This document shows, piece by piece, positions 12,352-21,170 of a stretch of DNA of 21,333 bases (its first letter is position 1; every line of letters starts with the position of its first letter). Location: positions 1 to 21,333 of the forward strand of contig JBKJLF010000198.1 of assembly GCA_046597185.1 (NCBI GenBank), in the 5' to 3' direction. The notes under the pieces were generated by a model. It had not been told where the DNA came from. It saw nothing but the letters and a program-made list of their open reading frames with translations, and searched no databases. Origin of the DNA: CAMBDR01 sp046597185 (GTDB lineage Bacteria > Pseudomonadota > Gammaproteobacteria > Burkholderiales > Burkholderiaceae_D). Made by a program: the position numbers and the translations under genes.

Positions 12352-13292
12352 GCTATTCCCCCCCGCCCGGCAATATGCACCTGAAACCAACCCATGCCGG
12401 TGGTTTCGTTGGCCCCCACGCGCAGGTAGGGGCGCTGGAACAGGCTTAATACCTTGTCTAGCAAAGCGGTTTGATTTTGCGCGCTACTGTCTTGGTTTTG
12501 CTGGTTTTTCGAGAGCCGCTCGCGCTCGCACGCCAGCGGCAGATACATCAGCGTTTCGCTGGGCAAGGCTTCTTCATACCAGAGCGCGCCATCCTTGGTG
12601 GTTTTGTTGGCATCGAGCGCAATATGCGGGGTAATTGCGGTGCAGGTGGCGCTTAAATGACCAAAGCGGGCGTCGGATACCACCAGCAGCCGCTCACGCA
12701 AGGGCGCTTCGTCTTCGCCAAACAATTGCGCAAACAGGGGAATGATGGCTTCTTCATGCGCTTGCGCACTGCGCGTGTGAAACAGGTATTCACGCAGAAA
12801 CAGCTTGTGCGGGTCGGCTGGGTTGAAGGATAGCGCTTCGCCCGCACTAAGTTGCGGCACTGGGCTGGGTTGGCCTGCCGTAGGGTTGCCTGCCGTAGGG
12901 TTGCCGGTTATGGCGCTCATGCCAAAGAAACGGCAATCGCGCAGTAGGCGGCGCAGCGCTTCCGGGCAGGTGACCCATTTATAGACCGTACTCATCGAGG
13001 CCACCGGCAAGGCCAAGAGCCGCATTTCATTAACCAGCAAGGCCCCGGCGCGGATGTTATCGCGCTCGGGCTGGGCCGGGCCGAAAATGGCGTCCAGGTC
13101 AGCCGCACCTGCGCCCCATTGGGTGAGGGCGGTTTCGCGCAGTGCGCCTTTTACGCTACTGCCAAATACCACCGGCCAATGATTTTGCTGTTCGCGCTGG
13201 ATCGCCAGATCGACCACGCCGCGCAAATCGTCACTGCCAACGTGGATGGGGGCGATGGCGCGCAGGCCCAGCAGAGCGGTTGCTTGTTTCAT
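12348..13292 (-). CDS. cmr4: Cmr4, backbone RNase subunit
   Basis: 314 residues from ATG 13292 with GGAGA upstream; a longer frame to 13424 is antisense-like. The N-terminus has LRAIAPIHVGSDDLRG and VVDLAIQRE, where Asp28 matches the residue that cuts target RNA in Cmr4/Csm3. It is followed by FGSSVKGALRE and, at the end, RVGANETTGMGWF, the RAMP glycine loop. Several Cmr4 copies form the crRNA-binding filament. An in-frame 15-bp tandem duplication around 12873-12905 encodes GNPTAGNPTAG. ATGA overlaps join it to cmr3 and cmr5. The target-RNA cutting residue is intact. Confidence 0.95.
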   Translation of the reverse strand: MKQATALLGLRAIAPIHVGSDDLRGVVDLAIQREQQNHWPVVFGSSVKGALRETALTQWGAGAADLDAIFGPAQPERDNIRAGALLVNEMRLLALPVASMSTVYKWVTCPEALRRLLRDCRFFGMSAITGNPTAGNPTAGQPSPVPQLSAGEALSFNPADPHKLFLREYLFHTRSAQAHEEAIIPLFAQLFGEDEAPLRERLLVVSDARFGHLSATCTAITPHIALDANKTTKDGALWYEEALPSETLMYLPLACERERLSKNQQNQDSSAQNQTALLDKVLSLFQRPYLRVGANETTGMGWFQVHIAGRGGIA

Positions 13293-14173
13293 GTTGTTGT
13301 CTCCGTTTTTGAATGGTGGCCCCAAGTGCCGATGGCAATTTCGCCGCGCCCCAGCTCGCGCCCTATGCCCAGTTGTTGGCCGTAGAGCCGTGTTATATCG
13401 CCCTGCAAGACATTGCAAAACCACATGCTGCCTGCGGGTAGTAGCGCACGGGCGTCACGCGGGCCGGGCGCGGACAGGGTTTTGCCGTGTGCGTCGCGTT
13501 TTAGCTGGCCGTTTTCGTCGCTTGCGAGCCGGGTATTGTCCCAGCCGCCTTCGCGCTGGTATTTGCCACAGACGGCGCTGACAATTTCCAGTTTTACCCC
13601 GCTTTCCGCATGGGGAAAACCGCACCAGGTGATGCTGCCATCTGGCGCTTCGGTGCGGGCGAAGTTGCCCGGCTTCCAGTCTGCGCCAAAGCCGTGGCGC
13701 TGGCTTTGACCAAAATCGGCGGCGGTGGTAAAGATGATGGTCACTTGCCTTGGCGGCGCGCCATCGGCGCATGCTGGGGGCAGGAGCGTAGGCCGGGGCG
13801 CAGGCTTGACCACGCTCACATGCGCGCTATGGCCTTCCGCGCCCAGCCGCACGATGCAACCCGAGCCTAGGCTTTGTTCCAGTTTCAGCAAGGCGGCACA
13901 GGCGTCGATGTGGTTTTGTTCGTTTGGCCTGGCTGCCTTTCTGGGGTTGCGACCCGTATGGCCGATCACCAGTTCGACATCAAACACCAGTTGCGGTACC
14001 GGGCGGATGTGGCAGGTTTGGTAAAGCTGTTGCTCTGCCGCTGAACGGGAAGTGTCGTCGCGCCCGATGCCAAGCCGGGTTTCGCGTACCAGTAGCGAAT
14101 GTTGCTTGAGGTTAGCGTGGTTTGTTGCATTTTGGTCGGCGTCGGCGTCGGCGGGGCTTCTCGATGAGGTCAA
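13289..14173 (-). pseudogene. cmr3: 5'-truncated cmr3
   Basis: Recognisable Cmr3 begins near residue 22 of this frame: LLVRETRLGIGRDD, SAAEQQLYQTCHIRP, a GSGCIVRLGAEGHSAHV strand, then ARALLPAGSMWFCN and LGIGRELGRGEIAIGTW. Cmr3 holds the 5' handle of the crRNA and contacts Cas10. Usual length is 350-400 residues; about the first 130-150, including the opening RAMP strand, are gone. The only start is TTG 14173, within repetitive GTCGGC sequence. Upstream sequence in all frames is unrelated. It overlaps cmr4 by ATGA. I infer a deletion or rearrangement that also removed cmr1 and cas10/cmr2. Confidence 0.82.
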
Positions 14174-14210
14174 GCAGGCAGTGCGCGTTGGTCAGGGTCT
14201 TTTTGCCCAT
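14112..14210 (-). other. short leading ORF at the cmr3 break point
   Basis: ATG 14210, preceded by a strong AGGAG, opens a 32-codon frame: MGKKTLTNAHCLLDLIEKP followed by six Arg and a stop. It ends inside the cmr3 frame in another register. Most likely it is the start of a lost gene fused out of frame to cmr3. Product not recognised. Confidence 0.45.
14135..14152. repeat. GTCGGC triplicate at the cmr3 junction
   Basis: Three perfect tandem copies of GTCGGC lie exactly where cmr3 homology fades. It gives Ala-Asp repeats in the cmr3 frame and poly-Arg in the short ORF frame. It may be the mark of slippage or of the joining event. Confidence 0.7.
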
Positions 14211-14299
14211 GTTTTCTCCTCTTTATAGAATAGGTGCGGCTCGAGTTATATCGGTCACGGTCATGAAATCGAAAGTTTGAGCACTTCCACCGAAGAGCA

Positions 14300-17200
14300 T
14301 CATGCCTTTTCCACAATAGCAATCGGCATTGGGTGGATCGGCTCCGCTGAGACATCCTCTGAAACCTCAATTGGCCGGTGTGCCAGTCGATAGAGCAGCG
14401 GCAGCACCAGCAAGGTCAACAGCGTGGACGATAAAATTCCACCTATCACGACCGTTGCAAGCGGGCGTTGAACTTCCGCGCCAGTGCCTGTCGCGATTGC
14501 CATCGGAATGAAGCCGAGCGAGGCAACCAGTGCTGTCATCAACACCGGACGTAGACGCGTCAATGCGCCTTCACTAATCGCCTGATCCAGTGGCATTCCC
14601 TCGTCGCGTAGCGAGCGGATGAACGAGATCATCACCAAACCATTGAGCACCGCCACGCCGGACAGCGCGATAAATCCAACACCTGCCGAAATCGACAAGG
14701 GAATGTCTCTGAGCCACAGCGCCACGATTCCCCCCGTCAGGGCAAAAGGCACACCGCTGAACACCAGCAGTCCGTCTTTCATGTTGTTGAACATCGCAAA
14801 CAGCAGGACGAATACCAACAACAAGGCGACCGGCACTACAATCTGCAAACGCTTGCTGGCTGACTGCAATTGCTCGAATGTCCCTCCCCAAGAAGTCCAG
14901 TAACCGGTAGGCACCTTGACTTGTTGTTCGAGTTTTTGGCGTGCTTCCGCGACAAAGGAGCCGAGGTCTCGCCCACGCACATTGGCCGTGACGACGACGC
15001 GACGTTTGCCGCTCTCCCGGCTGATTTGATTAGGACCGGGAGCAACATCGAGACTGGCGACTTCTCCAATTTGGACATAAGTTGGCCGTGCGGCGTTATC
15101 GGACGATGGCAGGCGGATAGGTATCCGCTTGATGGCTTCCATATCCATACGTAGTGAGTCCGGCAGTCTCACGATAATGTCGAAGCGCCGGTCGCCTTGA
15201 AATAGCAGGCCTGACTCGCGCCCGCCAACTGCAATTGACAGTGCGTCCTGCACTTCACTCATGTTGATACCCAGTCGTGCAATTTTTGCCCGATCAACGT
15301 TCATGGTCAGCATGGGCAAGCCGGTAGTCTGTTCGACCTTGACGTCCGCGCTACCTGCAACGCCGTTCAAAACCTCGGCTATTCTGTTTGCGGTGCTGTT
15401 CATGGTGTCCATGTCATCGCCAAAAACCTTCACCGCTACGTCACTGCGAACACCAGAAATCAATTCATTGAATCGCATCTGAATAGGCTGTGTGAACTCG
15501 TAGTTGTTGCCGGGTACCTTTTCGACGGCCTTTTGTATTGCTGCCACCAGATCAGTCTTGCTACGCTTTGGATCTGGCCACACGGACGGTGGCTTAAGCA
15601 TTACAAAGTTGTCTGCCACGTTAGGCGGCATCGGATCGGTGGCAACTTCGGCGGTACCAATCTTTGCGAAGATTCTGTCGACCTCTGGAAATTTCTTCAC
15701 TGTCCGCTCAAGCTCGGTCTGCATTTCAATGGCTTGGGTCAGGCTCGTACCCGGAATACGCAGCGCGTGAAGTGCAATGTCACCTTCATTCAAGCTGGGC
15801 ATGAATTCACTGCCCATGCGTGTGGCAAGCAGCCCGCTAAGAATGATCGAGACGGTGGCGATAGTAAGCACCAAGGGCTTGTTCAACAGCGCCCAATCGA
15901 GCGCGGGGCGATAGCCCTGCTTCGCCAATACCATCAGACGATTTTCCTTTTCGCTGACTTTCTCGCCAATGAACAAAGCGACCGCTGCCGGTATGAAGGT
16001 TACCGACAGAATCATCGCGCCAGCCAAGGCTACCACCACGGTAAATGCCATTGGATGGAACATCTTGCCCTCAACACCGGTGAGTGCGAAAATTGGCAAA
16101 TAGACGACCATGATGATGAGTTGCCCATAGATCAGCGGGCGTCGCGCTTCTTTTGCTGCAACGAACACCTCGTGAAAGCGTTCACTACGGGTCAAGGGGC
16201 GTCCAAAGCCAGTTTGAGCATGGGCCAGTCGCCGTACACAGTTTTCCACGATCACGACGGCACCGTCGATGATGATGCCGAAGTCAAGCGCGCCCAAACT
16301 CAGTAGGTTGCCACTGACCTTGTTGCTGACCATTCCGGTAAATGTGAAAAGCATTGCCAGCGGAATGACCGCAGCCGTAATGATTGCAGCTCGCATGTTG
16401 CCAAGGAATAGAAACAAGATTGCGATGACCAGTAGCGCGCCTTCGACAAGATTCTTCTTTACAGTATTGATTGCTTTGTCTACCAGAACCGTGCGGTCGT
16501 AGACCGTTTGTGCGATCACACCGGATGGCAAGGTTCGGTTGATCTCCTGCATTTTCTTGTCCACCGCCTGCGATACCTTACGACTGTTCTCCCCAATCAG
16601 CATGAACACAGTGCCGAGGACAACCTCTTTACCGTTCTCGGTGGCCGCGCCGGTACGCAACTCCTTTCCGAACACTACGTCAGCAACATCGCCAATCCGT
16701 AGCGGTACGCCTTGGCGGGTAGCGATCACGATGTTGCCAATATCGTCGAGATTGCTGACCTGACCCGGTGCCCGAATCAGGTATTGCTCGCCGCGCCGTT
16801 CAATGTATCCCGCGCCGACATTGCCGTTATTGCGCTCCAGCGCGCCCACGAGGTCTGATAGAGCGAGGCCATGCGCTACCAGGCGGTCTGGATATGGGGC
16901 AACTTGAAATTCTTTGACGTATCCGCCAATGGTGTTGATCTCAGTGACCCCCGGTACATTGCGCAATTGTGGCTTGATGATCCAGTCTTGAATTTCTCGC
17001 AGGTCGGTCGACGTGTAGGGTGACCCGTCTGGCTTCTTCGCCCCGTCCTTTGCCTCCACTGTCCACATGTAGATTTCGCCCAAGCCGGTAGAAATCGGCC
17101 CGAGCGTTGGCACCACGCCAGAAGGTAGTTTTTCCTTGGCTTCCTGGATACGTTCATTCACCAATTGGCGCGCGAAATAGATATCGGTTCCGTCCTTAAA

Positions 17201-17488
17201 AATAACGGTGACTTGAGACAGTCCATAACGCGACAACGAGCGTGTCTCTTCCAGGAAAGGCAAACCAGCCATAGCTGTTTCGACCGGAAAAGTAATACGC
17301 TGTTCGGACTCCAGCGGTGAATAGCCCGGTGCAGAGGTGTTGATCTGCACCTGCACATTGGTAATGTCCGGTACGGCGTCGATAGGCAGTCTTTGAAAGT
17401 TGTAAATGCCCAGCACAGCCATACCGAGCACCGCCAAGAGCACCAAAGCGCGTTGTTCAATGGCGAAGCGAATGATTTTTTCAAACAT
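14300..17488 (-). CDS. czcA: CzcA, RND heavy-metal efflux pump
   Basis: 1062 residues, full length for an HME-RND pump, with AAGGGG before the ATG. The N-terminal helix leads to RLPIDAVPDITNVQVQI, typical of CzcA/CusA. Near residue 400, DFGIIIDGAVVIVEN carries the acidic residues of the proton relay in the form usual for Zn/Co/Cd exporters (HME1). Two large periplasmic loops and twelve membrane helices follow, including GVPFALTGGIVALWL and the closing LLTLLVLPLLY. It exports divalent cations across both membranes with CzcB and CzcC. The gene starts 9 bp after czcB. The stop is only about 90 bp from the first cmr sequence and I see no terminator between. Confidence 0.97.
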   Translation of the reverse strand: MFEKIIRFAIEQRALVLLAVLGMAVLGIYNFQRLPIDAVPDITNVQVQINTSAPGYSPLESEQRITFPVETAMAGLPFLEETRSLSRYGLSQVTVIFKDGTDIYFARQLVNERIQEAKEKLPSGVVPTLGPISTGLGEIYMWTVEAKDGAKKPDGSPYTSTDLREIQDWIIKPQLRNVPGVTEINTIGGYVKEFQVAPYPDRLVAHGLALSDLVGALERNNGNVGAGYIERRGEQYLIRAPGQVSNLDDIGNIVIATRQGVPLRIGDVADVVFGKELRTGAATENGKEVVLGTVFMLIGENSRKVSQAVDKKMQEINRTLPSGVIAQTVYDRTVLVDKAINTVKKNLVEGALLVIAILFLFLGNMRAAIITAAVIPLAMLFTFTGMVSNKVSGNLLSLGALDFGIIIDGAVVIVENCVRRLAHAQTGFGRPLTRSERFHEVFVAAKEARRPLIYGQLIIMVVYLPIFALTGVEGKMFHPMAFTVVVALAGAMILSVTFIPAAVALFIGEKVSEKENRLMVLAKQGYRPALDWALLNKPLVLTIATVSIILSGLLATRMGSEFMPSLNEGDIALHALRIPGTSLTQAIEMQTELERTVKKFPEVDRIFAKIGTAEVATDPMPPNVADNFVMLKPPSVWPDPKRSKTDLVAAIQKAVEKVPGNNYEFTQPIQMRFNELISGVRSDVAVKVFGDDMDTMNSTANRIAEVLNGVAGSADVKVEQTTGLPMLTMNVDRAKIARLGINMSEVQDALSIAVGGRESGLLFQGDRRFDIIVRLPDSLRMDMEAIKRIPIRLPSSDNAARPTYVQIGEVASLDVAPGPNQISRESGKRRVVVTANVRGRDLGSFVAEARQKLEQQVKVPTGYWTSWGGTFEQLQSASKRLQIVVPVALLLVFVLLFAMFNNMKDGLLVFSGVPFALTGGIVALWLRDIPLSISAGVGFIALSGVAVLNGLVMISFIRSLRDEGMPLDQAISEGALTRLRPVLMTALVASLGFIPMAIATGTGAEVQRPLATVVIGGILSSTLLTLLVLPLLYRLAHRPIEVSEDVSAEPIHPMPIAIVEKA

Positions 17489-17497
17489 GATTGCCCC

Positions 17498-19066
17498 TTA
17501 GTGGTCGTGGCTGGCACCGGCTTTGCCGATGTCTGCCTTGATGAGGTAGCTGTTGGTGGCAGCGTAAGATTCACCGGGGTTCAATCCACTGAGCACTTCG
17601 ACTGTTTTTTCGTCCCTGCGACCCAATGCAATGGGGCGTGCCTCGAACTTGTCGCCGTAGCGACCGAACACCACTGTCCAGTCTCGCAAGCTTTGCACCG
17701 CATCGACCGCGATAGCCACGGGTACCTCTACCGCATCAAAGGCAACGCTTACATTGACGGGAAGTCCCGGTCGCCAAATTCCCTTGGAATTGGGTAGAAC
17801 AATACGTGCTTTGGCTGTTCGGGTCTGGTCTCCGACGACTGAGCCAACATAGGAAATGGTGCCAGTTGCTAGAGCGTCGAAAGCCGTCGCCTTGACCGCT
17901 GCCGATTGGCCGGTTCTGATCGCGTTCAAATCCTTGGGGTAGACCGTCATCTCGACCCACACTGTGGATAAATCGGCGACGGTAAAAATGTTGGCGTCGT
18001 CCTTCAATACGGTACCGACGGCAATATTTTTTTCGGTCACTACGCCGTCGATAGGGGAGCGAATTTCATAGCGAGTCAAGTTGCCATAGACAGGCAGAGT
18101 TGCGCCTAAAGATGCCAGTTTCTGGCGCGTTGATTGCTCAATGATTTCCGCCTCTTGGAGTGCTTGACGCGCCTGCAGATAATCTTGTTCGGCAGATACT
18201 TTGGCTTCCCACAGTTTCTTTTCGCGATCAAAGGTTGTGCGCGCAAGGCCCACACGCTTTTGCGCAGCAAGGAATTCGCTACGCTGGTCGGCCAAGGTTT
18301 GGCTCGATACCACGGCAAGTACCTGGCCTTTGCGTACACGGTCACCTGCGTTGGCAGATGCCGCCTCCACCACACCACTCAAACGCGGCACAATACGCAC
18401 AGTGCGGTCGTCATTAAGTCGAACCTCACCTGTCAATTGCAGTGCTGCCTTGATATGCGCAGGCCCAGCCTTGGCGATCTGTACTCCGTTGCTTTTCATT
18501 TGCGCATCGGTCATCGTGACACGCGCTTCAACTTGCTCAAAGCTGAATGTATGCACTTTGCCACCGGTATTTGCCGCAATGTCGACCTTGAAGGAATGTG
18601 GTTCTTCAACAACCGCGTCGCCTTTCAGGTAATCGCCTTCTTTAGTGAAGTTGAATGGTTGCGGTTTACTTCCAAGTCGCTCAAGAGTGACCGTCGCCTT
18701 GGTTTGGCCGGGATCGGTGGGCTTGTCGTTCTGATAGGTGTATATCCGAAATTGTGGCTCGGTACCTTTTTCAAAGATGGTCAACTCAAGACCGTACTTG
18801 CTTCCATTCGCATCGGCGTTAAATAGCCGACCACCATGCGGTCCCTTTTTGGGTTCGTTGGCATCGGTGCCATGCGCGTTTTCGTCTTTGTGTCCTGCTT
18901 CCTCGGCATGTCCGCCATGCGCAGGTTCTTCGCTGTTGCCATTCTTATCGGAGCCTGCGCCCAATATGGCAGCACCTAAGCCGATGGCCGCGACGAGGAT
19001 GACGGCAATGGCAACCAGTTGACCTTTGCCAATCTTTAAAATGGACTTCTGGATATCGTGTTTCAT
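17498..19066 (-). CDS. czcB: CzcB, membrane fusion protein
   Basis: 522 residues. A membrane anchor (QLVAIAVILVAAIGLGAAIL, about 16-36) is followed by a His/Glu-rich metal-binding stretch (HGGHAEEAGHKDENAHG) and PKKGPHGGRLF, the N-terminal domain typical of longer CzcB proteins. The lipoyl and hairpin region follows (PRLSGVVEAASANAGDRV, RKGQVLAVVSSQTLADQ), then a long coiled coil and the beta-barrel (SPIDGVVTEKNIAVG, VEMTVYPKDL). The C-terminus ends SHDH. It links CzcA to the outer-membrane CzcC and may hand over metal. Gaps to czcC and czcA are each 8-9 bp. Confidence 0.96.
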   Translation of the reverse strand: MKHDIQKSILKIGKGQLVAIAVILVAAIGLGAAILGAGSDKNGNSEEPAHGGHAEEAGHKDENAHGTDANEPKKGPHGGRLFNADANGSKYGLELTIFEKGTEPQFRIYTYQNDKPTDPGQTKATVTLERLGSKPQPFNFTKEGDYLKGDAVVEEPHSFKVDIAANTGGKVHTFSFEQVEARVTMTDAQMKSNGVQIAKAGPAHIKAALQLTGEVRLNDDRTVRIVPRLSGVVEAASANAGDRVRKGQVLAVVSSQTLADQRSEFLAAQKRVGLARTTFDREKKLWEAKVSAEQDYLQARQALQEAEIIEQSTRQKLASLGATLPVYGNLTRYEIRSPIDGVVTEKNIAVGTVLKDDANIFTVADLSTVWVEMTVYPKDLNAIRTGQSAAVKATAFDALATGTISYVGSVVGDQTRTAKARIVLPNSKGIWRPGLPVNVSVAFDAVEVPVAIAVDAVQSLRDWTVVFGRYGDKFEARPIALGRRDEKTVEVLSGLNPGESYAATNSYLIKADIGKAGASHDH

Positions 19067-19074
19067 AATCGTTC

Positions 19075-20448
19075 CTATGGTTTGACGACGCTATGGACTG
19101 GATTGGCCATAGTGCTTGGTTGATCGCCTAACAAGCGATCAATTTCAGCCGCTGCGCGATGCGCTTCCGCCAGCGTCTTCAGGTATTGGGATTTGGCTTG
19201 AAAATAGGTGCGCTGTGCATCCAACACTTCAAGGAAATTGAACTTGCCGAATTCGAAGCCGGTAGTGGCTGCGTCATAAGCGCTTTTTGCGCCGGGCAAT
19301 ACTTCACGTTGCAAGACCTCAATCTCGCTGCGGCTGGCACTTAAGCGCTCGCGCGCTTGCAGCACTTCGGTGTTGAGTCGGATTTGCATCGCCAGCAACT
19401 CATCGCGTGACTTGTCTTCACGCTTCAGGGCTTCATGCAAGTTGCCTTGGTTGCGGTCAAAGAACGGCAACGGCACCGACACGCCCAATACAATTTGATT
19501 TCGTCCCAGTACTTCTTCACGTTTTGCCCCGACGCTCACCGTCACATCCGGCACTCGTCTGGAGCGCTCCACCTCCACCAGTGCCTTGCGTCGTTGCACT
19601 TCGATCTGCGCTCGTTTCAGATTGGGCGAATCTGCCATGCGTTGTTCAATCGCTTGGGTGCCGGGTACCGCTGGCAGCTTATCGATTTGACCGTCAACCC
19701 GCGTGAATCGTGGCGTGACGTTACTCCACAGACTTGCCAAGCGTTGGCGTGCAGTGCGTAACTCGCTTTGCGCTTGTGCCAGTTCAACTCGCACCCCGGC
19801 TTCGGCCACTCGGGCTTTGGTTTCTTCGAGCGGTGACACTTTTCCTGCCGACACCCGCTTGGTAGCTGCATCAGTAGCGCGCTTGGCCAGATCAACACTG
19901 TCCTGTGCCAACGCCACCCGTTCTTGCCCTGACAACACATCAAAAAAAGCAGCGGTCACTGTGGCGCGAATCTCGGCACGGCGGGTGGCCAGCTCCGCAA
20001 CCACAATGTCATGGCCGCGCTGCGCCGCCTCGATGCGGGCAGCTCTCTTTCCACCCATTTCTATGGGTAAGTTCAACTGCAATGTGGTGGTGCGCGTTGC
20101 TCGCTGCGTGTCTTCGAGCAAGTAGGCAAGCTCTGGATTGGGGCGTGTTTGCGCTTGCAGCACTTGCCCCTCGATAGCCTCAATCTCTCGCGCTGCAATC
20201 ATCAAGTCTGCATTGTTGGACAGCGCAAGCTCGATGGCCGCACGCAATGTCAATGCCGTGGTGGGTTCAATCGCTTGCCCGGCAAAGCTTGGTCGTAGGG
20301 GCGTAGATGCTGTTGGTTTCAGCGCAGAGCGGCTGGCTTGCTGATTGCCGGTCGACTCTTGAGCGAATGCAGCGCCAAGGCCGAACTGCAACCCACATAA
20401 GACCGTAAGGGTTGGCGTAACTGTTTTAAAAATTGCGAGTCGTCGCAT
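19075..20448 (-). CDS. czcC: CzcC, outer-membrane efflux channel
   Basis: 457 residues from ATG 20448, with AAGGAG 7 bp upstream; a frame up to 20508 adds a non-signal extension. A signal peptide (MRRLAIFKTV to GAAFA) precedes the TolC-like OEP repeats: LTLRAAIELALSNNADLMIA with QTRPNPELAY, and in the second half MADSPNLKRAQIEVQRRKA, VSVPLPFFDRNQGN and FEFGKFNFLEVLDAQRTY. It forms the trimeric exit duct of the Czc pump. It is the second gene of the operon, about 140 bp after czcI. Confidence 0.96.
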   Translation of the reverse strand: MRRLAIFKTVTPTLTVLCGLQFGLGAAFAQESTGNQQASRSALKPTASTPLRPSFAGQAIEPTTALTLRAAIELALSNNADLMIAAREIEAIEGQVLQAQTRPNPELAYLLEDTQRATRTTTLQLNLPIEMGGKRAARIEAAQRGHDIVVAELATRRAEIRATVTAAFFDVLSGQERVALAQDSVDLAKRATDAATKRVSAGKVSPLEETKARVAEAGVRVELAQAQSELRTARQRLASLWSNVTPRFTRVDGQIDKLPAVPGTQAIEQRMADSPNLKRAQIEVQRRKALVEVERSRRVPDVTVSVGAKREEVLGRNQIVLGVSVPLPFFDRNQGNLHEALKREDKSRDELLAMQIRLNTEVLQARERLSASRSEIEVLQREVLPGAKSAYDAATTGFEFGKFNFLEVLDAQRTYFQAKSQYLKTLAEAHRAAAEIDRLLGDQPSTMANPVHSVVKP

Positions 20449-20591
20449 TGGAATCTCCTTGGTTGTGAATCTGCGAGCATCGGTACTGCTGGGCAGGCAG
20501 AAGGACAAAACAAAAAAGACTCAGCGCGAGGCCGCAAAAAAGCCGCGTGAAACGCTATAAAGACAATGAGCGTAGATACCGCCGCGCCGAA
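20449..20591 (-). other. czcI-czcC intergenic region
   Basis: On the minus strand a GC-rich imperfect hairpin (CGCGGC...GCCTCGCG, near 20530-20555) is followed by a T-rich run TTTTTTGTTTTG. It could act as a partial terminator or attenuator that sets czcCBA below czcI, but the stem is weak and this is only a suggestion. Confidence 0.3.
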
Positions 20592-20954
20592 TCAGGTCGC
20601 GGTGCGCCAGTTGGGGCGTTCGGGTTGCGAAGGGTGAGGAGAGGAGATTCGAGCCTGAAGCTCGGTGTGCGTGTCGGACGATGACGCATCATGCGTAGGT
20701 AGCGATACTGAACTCAGAATCCCCAAGGTTCCACCGTGATGGCAGTGGCCATGAGACTGTTCTGCAGTTTTCTGCGAATCTGGTTGACCGCTATCGTTGT
20801 TATCGGTAGCTATATCCTCATGCTCGTCGTCATGATGGCCGAAGTGCTGCGCAGCCTTGCCTTCCTCGTGGTGCGTGCAATAGACGCTCACTGCCGCCCA
20901 AGTCATCTGGATCGGCAAGAGCGCTATCAGCAATAGGAGTACAAGGCGTTTCAT
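20592..20954 (-). CDS. czcI: CzcI-like metal-binding periplasmic protein
   Basis: 120 residues from ATG 20954 (or the ATG one codon earlier). A signal peptide MKRLVLLLLIALLPIQMTWA precedes YCTHHEEGKAAQHFGHHDDEHE, the Cys-His start typical of CzcI, then more His-rich stretches (HGHCHHGG). CzcI proteins precede czcCBA in betaproteobacteria and are thought to take part in metal sensing or regulation in the periplasm. No ribosome binding site precedes the start. The promoter lies so close that the transcript may be leaderless. Confidence 0.9.
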   Translation of the reverse strand: MKRLVLLLLIALLPIQMTWAAVSVYCTHHEEGKAAQHFGHHDDEHEDIATDNNDSGQPDSQKTAEQSHGHCHHGGTLGILSSVSLPTHDASSSDTHTELQARISSPHPSQPERPNWRTAT

Positions 20955-20964
20955 CATATCGAAG

Positions 20965-20993
20965 ATTATACTTGCTATAGGGTTTGGTGGCAA
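20965..20993 (-). promoter_or_regulatory. sigma-70-like promoter of the czc operon
   Basis: On the minus strand TTGCCA (20993-20988) and TATAAT (20970-20965) are separated by 17 bp, a near-consensus pair. The expected start of transcription, about 7 bases on, falls at or next to the czcI ATG. The spacing is normal, not the long 19-20 bp of MerR-controlled metal promoters. Confidence 0.75.
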
Positions 20994-21170
20994 GAACAAT
21001 GCTGATTGGCAGCAATTCTCAATTTAAAAAGTACCTTAAAAGCGACAGTGTATTTCCATTACCACACTGCCTTCAACAGCACCAAAATATGTACAAATAA
21101 AGCTTGTAAACTTTTGTGAAGCCTGTTAACTTGCCATGAAGTAATTTTTAACACTTCTGGAGTCGTTGCC
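20994..21170. other. AT-rich intergenic region
   Basis: No gene is supported here. It holds the upstream side of the czc promoter and leads into the transposase. A minus-strand frame at 21059-21274 is the shadow of the transposase. Confidence 0.4.

Noticed and set aside
14112..14210. short ORF as the true N-terminus of Cmr3
   Set aside because: It is in another frame and does not resemble the opening strand of Cmr3; a single frameshift would still leave over 100 residues missing.
15533..16306. 257-codon plus-strand frame opposite czcA
   Set aside because: It is the antisense of a full-length, well-conserved RND pump; no RBS and no family resemblance.
18134..18826. 230-codon plus-strand frame opposite czcB
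   Set aside because: Antisense shadow of CzcB with low-quality composition.
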